Source: Sphingobium sp. D43FB (GTDB lineage: Bacteria > Pseudomonadota > Alphaproteobacteria > Sphingomonadales > Sphingomonadaceae). Taken from it: a stretch of 64,000 nucleotides of DNA. Below the pieces are notes generated by a model, which saw only the letters and a program-made list of their open reading frames with translations, was not told the DNA's origin and did not search any database. Location of the stretch: NCBI RefSeq assembly GCF_002312805.1, contig NZ_NMUA01000010.1, positions 62,001-126,000 on the forward strand. The letters are read 5' to 3'. Positions 56,748 to 64,000 of this stretch are shown here, in pieces; positions within the stretch are counted from its first letter, which is position 1, and each line of letters opens with the position of its first letter. Both the position numbers and the translations under genes were made by a program.

Positions 56748-59700
56748 ATGTCTATGGCGACGAAAAAAGTTCCGGCCATCGCGCTGCAGGGCAATAGCGC
56801 ACCTCCCGAACCGCCTGTTTCGATCAAGGACGCCGCGCTTCCACTACTAGCGCGCGGCCCTCCGCCGGTCATGCCGGTTGTCGCAATCGGGGCCTCGGCG
56901 GGAGGCCTCGATGCAGCCTGCAAGCTGATTGGCGCACTCCCGGTGCAGTCCGGAATGACCTTCATCATCGTTCAACATCTAGATCCGACCCATGAAAGCC
57001 TGCTGGGAGACCTCCTGGCCGAACACACGATGATGAAGGTCACGGAGGCGACCGATGGGCGCCTTCTCCTCCCCAACGAAATCTATATCATTCCCCCGGC
57101 GCGCTATTTGTCCGTACGAGCCGGCGCGCTGCATCTTTCCGCGCCGCAGGCCCATCACGGCGCACGCCTGCCGTTCGACTTCCTGATCAAGTCGCTCGCT
57201 GAAACTTATGGTCCCCGCACCGCCTGCATAATCCTGTCTGGAACAGGGTCGGACGGAAGTCTCGGTATAGCGGAGCTCAAGGCGAAGGGTGGCTTCATCA
57301 TAGCCCAGAAGCCCGAAGAAGCCGAATATGACGGCATGCCGCGCAGCGCGATCGACACGGGACTGGTCGATGCGATTTTGCCGGTCCAGGAGATGCCGGA
57401 GGCGCTCGAGAAATTTGGAGCGCACATACCCGCCCAGCCAACATACGCCGTGGCAAACGAGAGCCCGACTACGGGCCTCGCCGCGATCGTTTCGTATCTC
57501 AAGGACAAGACTTCTCACGATTTTCGGCAGTATAAGCCCGGGACGCTCGAACGGCGCATCGAGCGTCGGATGGCGCTGCTGTCCATCGAGCGCGGCAATC
57601 TGGGCGCTTATCACGACCTGCTGCGCAAGGACCCCGCCGAACGCGAACTGCTCGCCAAGGATCTCCTCATCAATGTGACCAGCTTTTTCCGCGATCCCAA
57701 GGTTTTCGAGACTCTGGCGAAATCGATCATACCCGACATCATCAAGACCCTCCCCGATCATCAGCCCCTGCGTATTTGGGCCGCAGGCTGCAGCACCGGA
57801 GAGGAAGCCTATTCCATCGCGATGGTTTGCCGCGACGCTATTGCTGCTTCCAATCGCGATATCAAACTGCAGGTCTTCGCCTCCGACGTCGATCCCGATG
57901 CGATCGCGACCGCCCGGGAAGGTCTCTATTCGTTTGACATCAGCCACGCCGTCACGGCTGACCGGATCGCGCGTTTTTTCGTGAAGGAGGAGGTCGGCTA
58001 CCGGGTTGCCACCACGCTGCGCGGCGACGTCGTATTCACGGTGCAGGACATATTATCCGACCCGCCCTTTTCCAGAATCGATCTGGTTTCATGCCGTAAT
58101 CTGCTCATCTATCTCAATCCCGAGGCGCAGGCGAAGGTGATCGCCCTTTTTCATTTTGCCCTGCGGGAGGGCGGCATCCTACTGCTTGGCTCCTCCGAAA
58201 CGGTCGGCAATGCCGACGGCAGGTTCGAGACCATCTCGAAGGACGACCGTATCTATCGTCATGCCATCCGTAGCCGTCCCGGGGAGCCTGGCTTCCCCTT
58301 GAGTTTTGGCGACGCCCTGCCGCTGCTCGGGAAATCCGATGGCACCGCTCCCCCGGCGCGGCAGAGCACCCTGGCTGACATCTGTCGCAGGGCGGTCCTC
58401 GCGAGCCACGCGCCCGCTGCCGTTCTGATCAATCGTAAGCGCCAGTGCCTCTACTCGCTGGGCCCGACCGACCGCTATCTGCGGATCGCACCTGGCTATG
58501 CGACGCTCGATCTGCTCGCAATGGCTACGCCGGCACTACGGACAAAGCTCAGGCTCGCGATCGACAAGGCAAGCAAGGCACAGCCGCGCGTCGATGCCGG
58601 GAAGACCCGGCTTACCTTTGACGGGAAAACGATAGTCTTCGATATCGACGTCCAGTGGCTTCCGGGCGAAGGGGAGGATCTGCTGCTGGTCTGCTTTGTG
58701 GAAGACAGTATCCAGGACACAGCGGCGCCCTCACCCAGGAAAAAGGCCGATGCGACACGGGTTGCCGAGCTTGAACGCGAGCTTGAGGCGAGCCAGGCCG
58801 AGCTCCAGACGGCGATTGAGAACCAGGAAACCTCAAGTCAGGAGCAGAAGGCGATCAATGAAGAAGCGCTTTCCGTCAACGAGGAGTTTCAATCGACGAA
58901 TGAGGAGCTGCTGACGTCCAAGGAAGAGTTGCAGTCCTTGAACGAGGAACTGAGCGCCCTCAACAGTCAGCTACAAGAAACCCTTGAACGCCAGCGTTTG
59001 ACCTCGGACGATCTCCAGAATGTGCTCTACAGCACCAATGTCGGGACCCTGTTCCTGGACATGGATCTCAATATCCGGTTCTTCACACCTGCCATCAAAT
59101 TGCTTTTCAACGTCATCCCGGGCGATGTGGGGCGTCCGCTTGCCGATCTTCATTCGATCGCGACCGACAACGAACTGCTGATCGATGCGCGCAAAGTACT
59201 GCAGGATGAGGCCCCGATCGAGCGGGAGGTGAGCGCACCGGACGCGGCCTGGTTCGTCAGGCGGATTTTCCCCTATCGTGCGCACGACAATCGCGTCGAA
59301 GGTGTCGTGATCACTTTTGCCGACATTACCGAACGAAAACTCAGCTCCAAGGCGTTGGAGGCGGCAAAACTTGAGGCCGAACGCGCCAATCTGGCAAAAT
59401 CGCGCTTCCTTGCGGCCGCCAGCCATGATCTGCGCCAGCCGCTGCAGTCGCTGACCTTGCTTCAGTCGCTGCTGGCGCAGACTGTCGAAGGCGAGAAGCC
59501 GCAGAAACTGATCGCCCGGCTCGACCAGACGCTTGGCGCTATGTCGGGCATGCTCAACGCTCTCCTGGACATCAATCAAATCGAAGCCGGCGTCGTCGAA
59601 GCGCACCCCATTGCCTTCCCGGTGGCCCAGGTGCTCGATCGGCTGCGTGACGAGTTCGCCTATATGGCGCAGGCGCGCGGCCTTTCACTCCATATTCTGC

Positions 59701-61238
59701 CGAGCTCAGCGATGATCGAGAGCGATCCGGCACTGCTTGAACAGATGGTGCGCAACCTGCTCGGCAATGCGCTCAAATATACCAAGCGTGGCAAAATCCT
59801 GTTGGGTTGCCGCCACCGCGGTCCGGATCTGAGGATCGAACTTTGGGACACGGGCGTCGGCATTGCCGAAGGCGAGCTGCATGCGATCTTCGAGGAATTC
59901 CATCAGGTCGGAAACGAAGCGCGAGAACGCAGCCAAGGTCTTGGCCTCGGGCTCTCCATCGTCCAACGGCTGGGACATCTGCTCGGACACGCCATAGATG
60001 TTCGGTCGCAGCTTGGAAAAGGATCGGTCTTTGCGATCAACGTGCCATGCCTAGATGACGGATCAATCGTGAGCGGGTCGGACATCGAGGCGGAGGAGCC
60101 CGAGATGTCGGACATCGAGGCGGAGGAGCCCGAGAGCCTGTCGCCCCGCCATCGCTGCAAGATCGTCATCGTCGACGATGACCCCGATGTCCTAGAGCTG
60201 CTCGAGGAGCTGCTCAAGACCGATGGACATATCGTGAGGACCGCCGTGGACGCCCCCAATGCTTTGAAACTGATCGCGGCCGGGGCCATTCGGCCCGAAA
60301 TCCTGTTGACCGACTATAATCTCCCCAATGGTGTGAACGGCCTCGCGCTTTTGAAGCTGCTTCGCGACACGCTCCAGCACCCGCTTCCCGCCATCATTCT
60401 GACCGGCGACATATCGAGCGATACGCTTGCAAAAATCGCGGCGGAAAATTGTATCCAGCTAAGCAAGCCGGTCAAACCCAGCGATCTTACTTCAGCGATT
60501 GAACGGCTCGTTCCCAAAGGCGTCCCGCTTTCCCGACGCGTGGAGTCGGCCACAAGCGATGGCTCGGCCCCAATGGTCTATGTCGTGGACGACGATCCTG
60601 AGATCAGGGCATCCATTCGAGACGTTCTTGAGGGGCATGACCGCACAGTGGCCGATTTCGGCAGCGCAGAGGCATTTCTGGGCAGCTATCGCCCGGGGCC
60701 AGAAGGCTGCCTGTTGATTGACGCGCATCTCCCCGGCATGAGCGGCCTTGCTTTGCTTGACCAATTGCGAACGCGGGGCGACCACCTGCCCGCCATCCTC
60801 ATCACGGGCAGCGGCGATATCGGGCTTGCGGTGGAGGCTATGAAGATCGGTGCCTGTGACTTCATCGAGAAGCCGGTGGGACGGCTGGAACTGCTAGCCA
60901 GCATCGGACGGGCGATCAACCAGTCGCGGGACATCCGGATCATCGATGCCGCGCAGGAGATCGCGGCCGGTCATGTCGCGGATCTTACGTCACGGCAACG
61001 CGAGGTCATGGACATGGTCCTCGCCGGCCATCCCAGCAAGAATATCGCTGCGGACCTGGGAATCAGTCAGCGCACCGTCGAAAACCATCGCGCTGCCATC
61101 ATGCACAAGATGGAGGCGAAATCGCTTCCCGAACTGGCACGCAGCGCGCAGGCGGCGGCCGCGTATGGCCATCAGAACGAAGCGGCGCTGGGACCGATAT
61201 CGGCCGCCGATCCCATTGCCGTTGAGACAGCGGGATAG
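56748..61238 (+). CDS. CheB-CheR-PAS-histidine kinase-REC-REC-LuxR fusion
   Basis: A 1,496-residue soluble protein. Order: CheB methylesterase (about 40-225: AIGASAGG Ser, QHLDPTHES His, GTGSDGSLG Asp), CheR methyltransferase (about 240-490: NVTSFFRDP, AAGCSTGEEAYS), coiled coil (about 666-748), PAS (about 755-870), HisKA with ASHDLRQP (His near 891) and HATPase (about 985-1095: GNALKYT, DTGVGI, GLGLGLSIV), receiver 1 (phospho-Asp in LLTDYNLPNG near 1188), receiver 2 (LLIDAHLPGMSG near 1324, FixJ-like), and LuxR-type HTH (LTSRQREVMDMVLAG, about 1413-1470). No MCP-type target domain. ATG at 56748 chosen. Possible regulator of the island. Confidence 0.88.
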   Translation: MSMATKKVPAIALQGNSAPPEPPVSIKDAALPLLARGPPPVMPVVAIGASAGGLDAACKLIGALPVQSGMTFIIVQHLDPTHESLLGDLLAEHTMMKVTEATDGRLLLPNEIYIIPPARYLSVRAGALHLSAPQAHHGARLPFDFLIKSLAETYGPRTACIILSGTGSDGSLGIAELKAKGGFIIAQKPEEAEYDGMPRSAIDTGLVDAILPVQEMPEALEKFGAHIPAQPTYAVANESPTTGLAAIVSYLKDKTSHDFRQYKPGTLERRIERRMALLSIERGNLGAYHDLLRKDPAERELLAKDLLINVTSFFRDPKVFETLAKSIIPDIIKTLPDHQPLRIWAAGCSTGEEAYSIAMVCRDAIAASNRDIKLQVFASDVDPDAIATAREGLYSFDISHAVTADRIARFFVKEEVGYRVATTLRGDVVFTVQDILSDPPFSRIDLVSCRNLLIYLNPEAQAKVIALFHFALREGGILLLGSSETVGNADGRFETISKDDRIYRHAIRSRPGEPGFPLSFGDALPLLGKSDGTAPPARQSTLADICRRAVLASHAPAAVLINRKRQCLYSLGPTDRYLRIAPGYATLDLLAMATPALRTKLRLAIDKASKAQPRVDAGKTRLTFDGKTIVFDIDVQWLPGEGEDLLLVCFVEDSIQDTAAPSPRKKADATRVAELERELEASQAELQTAIENQETSSQEQKAINEEALSVNEEFQSTNEELLTSKEELQSLNEELSALNSQLQETLERQRLTSDDLQNVLYSTNVGTLFLDMDLNIRFFTPAIKLLFNVIPGDVGRPLADLHSIATDNELLIDARKVLQDEAPIEREVSAPDAAWFVRRIFPYRAHDNRVEGVVITFADITERKLSSKALEAAKLEAERANLAKSRFLAAASHDLRQPLQSLTLLQSLLAQTVEGEKPQKLIARLDQTLGAMSGMLNALLDINQIEAGVVEAHPIAFPVAQVLDRLRDEFAYMAQARGLSLHILPSSAMIESDPALLEQMVRNLLGNALKYTKRGKILLGCRHRGPDLRIELWDTGVGIAEGELHAIFEEFHQVGNEARERSQGLGLGLSIVQRLGHLLGHAIDVRSQLGKGSVFAINVPCLDDGSIVSGSDIEAEEPEMSDIEAEEPESLSPRHRCKIVIVDDDPDVLELLEELLKTDGHIVRTAVDAPNALKLIAAGAIRPEILLTDYNLPNGVNGLALLKLLRDTLQHPLPAIILTGDISSDTLAKIAAENCIQLSKPVKPSDLTSAIERLVPKGVPLSRRVESATSDGSAPMVYVVDDDPEIRASIRDVLEGHDRTVADFGSAEAFLGSYRPGPEGCLLIDAHLPGMSGLALLDQLRTRGDHLPAILITGSGDIGLAVEAMKIGACDFIEKPVGRLELLASIGRAINQSRDIRIIDAAQEIAAGHVADLTSRQREVMDMVLAGHPSKNIAADLGISQRTVENHRAAIMHKMEAKSLPELARSAQAAAAYGHQNEAALGPISAADPIAVETAG
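60078..60137 (+). repeat. 30-bp tandem repeat in the linker before receiver 1
   Basis: Two adjacent near-identical 30-bp units (60078-60107 and 60108-60137) encode SDIEAEEPEM and SDIEAEEPES. It is in frame, so it lengthens the acidic linker between the kinase and receiver 1 without breaking the protein. Confidence 0.9.
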
Positions 61239-61304
61239 CGAGGCCGGGATATATCGACACGGCGAGGGAAAAGCGCCGATATGGCGGTCCGCTGTTTCGA
61301 TGCT

Positions 61305-61346
61305 GAGTATTTTCCGACGCTTTGGCGGCGGCGAGGATTTGTTATC
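61305..61346 (+). promoter_or_regulatory. FixJ-like box plus promoter, upstream of the oleate hydratase gene
   Basis: GAGTATTTTCCGA at 61305-61317 (one mismatch at G6), CGCTT after it, and a -10-like GTTATC at 61341-61346 (23-24 nt). The ATG at 61415 is 98 nt from the box. Confidence 0.58.
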
Positions 61347-61414
61347 CGGCTCCAACCCCGAACACAGCCGGCCCAGTTGGGCGATGGGCTGGCGGCGCAA
61401 CAAGGAGCATCGTC

Positions 61415-63079
61415 ATGGACCATCGCCACGCCGCCCAAGCAGCGCCCAATGATCGCCAGGGCGGCACCGTCACGGCGGGAACGAGGAAAGCCTATCTCGT
61501 AGGCGGCGGCATCGCTTCCATGGCGGCGGCCGCATTCCTCATCCGCGACGGCGATATGCGCGGATGCGATATCACCATCCTTGAGGAAAGCGACCGCCTA
61601 GGCGGGAGCCTTGATGGAGCGGGTTCAGCCAAAACAGGCTTTGTCTTGCGCGGTGGGCGCATGCTCGAAAGCAAATATCTTTGCACCTTCGAGCTCTTTG
61701 AATCGATACCGACCCTGGACGGGAGGACCACTGTCACACAGGAGATTGTCGACTGGAACAAGACGATGAAGACATCATCAAAGTCGCGATTGGTCCGAAA
61801 CGCGCAGCGAGAGGTGGATCCCAGGTTCGGCCTCACCGAGCGACACATCTTGACGATCGAACGTCTGGCGATTGAACCCGAGGCGATGCTCGGCCGGACC
61901 AGCATTGCCGACCAGTTCGATCAAACTTTCTTCCGGACCAATTTCTGGGAAATGTGGTGCACTACCTTCGCCTTCCAGCCATGGCATAGCGCCGTCGAGT
62001 TCAAGCGCTACCTCGTGCGCTTTGTCCATATGATCTCGGGATTTGGACGGCTCGAAGGCATCATGCGCACCGTCTATAATCAGTATGACTCCCTGGTGCG
62101 GCCGTTGCAGAAATGGCTTGAGGAGCGTGGGGTCAACTTTACTTTGGACACGAGGGTGAGCGACCTCGGCCTGAACGATCGCGAAGGCAAGGCTGTCGTC
62201 GAGAGAATCTTCTATGATCGTGCCGGCGAGGGATCGAGCATCGCCATGGCCGAAGGCGACCTTGTGCTCGTGACGCTGGGCTCCATGACAGAAGGGTCGC
62301 GCCTGGGCACGATGGACGCAGCGCCAGACCTCGCGACGAAGGCTGATGGTGGAGCCTGGAGCCTTTGGGAAACAATCGCCGACGGCAGGCCGGAATTCGG
62401 TCGCCCCGCTGCCTTTGACGGCAATATCGACCAGTCGAAATGGACGTCGTTCACTATGACGCTGAGCGATCCGACTTTCCTTCGCCTGGTGCGCGATTTT
62501 ACCGGCAACGTGCCCGGCGAGGGAGGCCTTATCACCTTTCCCCAATCCAATTGGCTGGCATCGATCGTGATCCCGCATCAGCCGCATTTCATCGACCAGC
62601 CAGAGGGCGTCAGCGTCTGCTGGGGCTATGGGCTGTCAGTCGATGCGCCCGGTAACTTCGTCAAAAAGCCCCTGTCGGCCTGCAGCGGCAGGGAGATCAT
62701 GATTGAGATCATGGGCCATTTGGGTATCGAGAACGAAGCCCTCGCTATCATCGAGACGTCGACCTGCATTCCCTGCATGATGCCCTTCATCACCAGCCAG
62801 TTCATGCCGCGCGTACATGGCGACCGGCCTTCAGTCATCCCGACAGGCACGCATGATCGGGCTTTGCTGGGCCAATATTGCGAGCTGCCAGACGATGTCG
62901 TGTTCACGGTCGAATATTCGATCCGATCCGCACAGACGGCGGTCTATGCCTTGCTCGGCCTCGATCGCAAGCCACCGGCCGTTTATAAGGGGAAGTTCGA
63001 CGTGCGCGTGCTGGCCCGCGCCTTGATGGCTTTGCATGGCGTAGGCCATGGCAAGAGCGACACTGCGTTCATCGCTTGA
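61415..63079 (+). CDS. oleate hydratase-family flavoprotein
   Basis: A 554-residue protein of the oleate hydratase/myosin-cross-reactive antigen family. FAD-binding is shown by YLVGGGIASMAAAAFLIRDG and EESDRLGGSLDG. Other landmarks include TNFWEMWCTTFAFQPWHSAVEFKR and TCIPCMMPFITSQFMPR. ATG at 61415 is preceded by AAGGAG. It would add water to unsaturated fatty acids; in bacteria this can lessen fatty-acid toxicity. Length and motifs fit the family; substrate not proven. Confidence 0.85.
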   Translation: MDHRHAAQAAPNDRQGGTVTAGTRKAYLVGGGIASMAAAAFLIRDGDMRGCDITILEESDRLGGSLDGAGSAKTGFVLRGGRMLESKYLCTFELFESIPTLDGRTTVTQEIVDWNKTMKTSSKSRLVRNAQREVDPRFGLTERHILTIERLAIEPEAMLGRTSIADQFDQTFFRTNFWEMWCTTFAFQPWHSAVEFKRYLVRFVHMISGFGRLEGIMRTVYNQYDSLVRPLQKWLEERGVNFTLDTRVSDLGLNDREGKAVVERIFYDRAGEGSSIAMAEGDLVLVTLGSMTEGSRLGTMDAAPDLATKADGGAWSLWETIADGRPEFGRPAAFDGNIDQSKWTSFTMTLSDPTFLRLVRDFTGNVPGEGGLITFPQSNWLASIVIPHQPHFIDQPEGVSVCWGYGLSVDAPGNFVKKPLSACSGREIMIEIMGHLGIENEALAIIETSTCIPCMMPFITSQFMPRVHGDRPSVIPTGTHDRALLGQYCELPDDVVFTVEYSIRSAQTAVYALLGLDRKPPAVYKGKFDVRVLARALMALHGVGHGKSDTAFIA

Positions 63080-63098
63080 GGGCAGCGCAGCTATGATC

Positions 63099-64000
63099 TC
63101 ACCTTGATCGTCTGTGTTTTGCGCGGGGGATCAACGCGCCAGCCCATGAGCCAGCGGCCTTGAGCGATAGGGTGTGCCTGCTCGTCATTTTCGGGCCATG
63201 ATTGCCCCCCACTGTCTCGGTCAGCCCGTCAAGATATGCCATGTCCTCGTCGCTGATGGCGAAGTCGACGTCTGCATTCTCCAGGATCCGGGCTGCGTGG
63301 GTCGACTTTGGCAAGGCAACCACATCTTTCTGCGACACGTAACGAATGCACATCTGTGCGACTGACTTCTCGTAACGAATTGCCATGTCGCGGATCGCCG
63401 GGTTGTTAAGGATCGCGCCGGTCGCAAGTGGTGAATAGCCTTCAATCTGGATAGCGTGGTCGCGGCAAAAGCTGGAAATCTCCTTCTGCGTATGGCCGAT
63501 GAAGAATTTGATTTGGTTGACCATTGGATCGACCAGGCATCCGTTCAGGATCGACTGTAGATGATCCACATCGAAGTTGGACACACCGATCGCCTCCGCG
63601 CGCGCGGAGGCATAAATCCTCTCGAAAACCCGCCAGATGGCTTTGTTCTGGGTCGAGAAATCCGCGCCCATCTGTGCCCACGGCCAAGGGGCGTGGATCA
63701 GATAGAGATCGACATAGGCAAGGTCTAGCGCCTTCATGGTAGCCTCGAAGCTCGCCTGAACCTCTTCATGATCCTTGATTTCCGCCGGCAGTTTGGATGT
63801 CACGAAGATCTCTTCTCGTGGGACACCGCTGTCGCGCATAGCGCGACCTACACTCGCCTCGTTGCCATAGGCCTGGGCGGTATCGATGAGCCGATACCCG
63901 CTGGCCAGCGCGGCCAGAATGGCTTGATAGGCTTGGTCGCCATCGGGGATTTGCCAAGTGCCAAAGCCGATCTTTGGAATCGGTTTGCCATTTGCAAGGG
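63099..64000 (-). CDS. aldo/keto reductase, 5' partial
   Basis: NAD(P)H-dependent reductase open to the right window edge. The visible N-terminal side reads LANGKPIPKIGFGTWQIPDG. The catalytic tetrad is present: Asp and Tyr in LIDTAQAYGNE, Lys in VTSKLP, His in LIHAPWPW. The internal ATG at 63839 is not the true start, because the frame upstream of it reads as AKR. Residues near the end (KSTHAARILENADVDF) are typical. It converges with the oleate hydratase gene. Substrate unknown. Confidence 0.85.
   Translation of the reverse strand, partial: LANGKPIPKIGFGTWQIPDGDQAYQAILAALASGYRLIDTAQAYGNEASVGRAMRDSGVPREEIFVTSKLPAEIKDHEEVQASFEATMKALDLAYVDLYLIHAPWPWAQMGADFSTQNKAIWRVFERIYASARAEAIGVSNFDVDHLQSILNGCLVDPMVNQIKFFIGHTQKEISSFCRDHAIQIEGYSPLATGAILNNPAIRDMAIRYEKSVAQMCIRYVSQKDVVALPKSTHAARILENADVDFAISDEDMAYLDGLTETVGGNHGPKMTSRHTLSLKAAGSWAGALIPRAKHRRSR

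Noticed and set aside
1..64000. CRISPR arrays, tRNA or rRNA genes and complete insertion sequences
   Set aside because: I saw no regularly spaced repeats, cloverleaf candidates, rRNA-like sequence or paired terminal repeats with a transposase.

Overview
The window looks like chromosomal DNA of a sphingomonad (Alphaproteobacteria, Sphingomonadaceae). The basis is high GC content, a MucR-type regulator, a TraG conjugation protein next to a czc metal-efflux operon of the sphingomonad type, an EcfG-type (GGAAC-N16-CGTT) stress promoter, DUF3072/DUF5818-like small proteins and a CIO-type cytochrome bd. The genus is not resolved. All calls rest on reading the sequence and on remembered protein families; no database search was run.

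Layout. (1) 1-6 kb: tail of a conjugative or integrative element (TraG N-terminal-domain protein cut by the window edge, a small membrane protein, a FitA/FitB toxin-antitoxin pair, a fused nucleotidyltransferase-HEPN protein). (2) 6-14.7 kb: czc-type metal-resistance operon (small His-rich exported protein, czcC, czcB, czcA, P1B-type ATPase). czcC is broken by a perfect 22-bp tandem duplication. (3) 14.9-20.7 kb: MDR oxidoreductase, EcfG-controlled DUF3072-esterase pair, MucR regulator, several small conserved proteins and a HisKA_2-type histidine kinase. (4) 20.8-30.9 kb, all on the minus strand: cydA-cydB-DUF2474, then GH130-like protein, glycosyltransferase and a second GH130 protein, then a hybrid histidine kinase interrupted by an in-frame TGA. 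(5) 31-61.4 kb: a stress/low-oxygen island. It holds universal stress protein, three Zn alcohol dehydrogenases, BON protein, Acg-type nitroreductase, phosphoketolase, class I aldolase, phosphatase of the PGM family, flavodoxin-fold oxidoreductase, third GH130 protein, MarC remnant, HAD phosphatase, acetate kinase, NAD(P)HX repair enzyme, transhydrogenase remnant, aldehyde dehydrogenase, MgtA/CtpF-like P-type ATPase, Dps, a single-domain response regulator, a 1,496-residue CheB-CheR-PAS-kinase-REC-REC-LuxR protein and an oleate hydratase-like protein. (6) 63.1-64 kb: aldo/keto reductase running off the window.

The main finding is a shared promoter element. Eleven intergenic copies of GAGTAGTTTCCGA (or near variants) lie between 31.0 and 61.3 kb. 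Each is oriented toward the following gene, most are about 90-155 bp before its start codon, and most are followed by a weak -35 (CTGnnn) and a -10-like hexamer about 25 nt after the box. The core resembles the AGTAGTTTCCC core remembered from FixJ-dependent rhizobial fixK promoters. One island gene product ends in a FixJ-like receiver plus LuxR-type HTH fused to its own kinase, so it is a candidate regulator. The regulated set (bd oxidase, USP, Acg nitroreductase, P-type ATPase, Dps, phosphoketolase/acetate kinase, alcohol and aldehyde dehydrogenases) resembles a dormancy or low-oxygen regulon, comparable in content to mycobacterial DosR.

Five genes are visibly damaged: czcC (22-bp duplication), a hybrid kinase (TGG to TGA), a BON gene (+1), marC (+1) and pntA'-'pntB (internal deletion plus +1). 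Three carry a single extra G, so base-calling error should be excluded before real decay is inferred.
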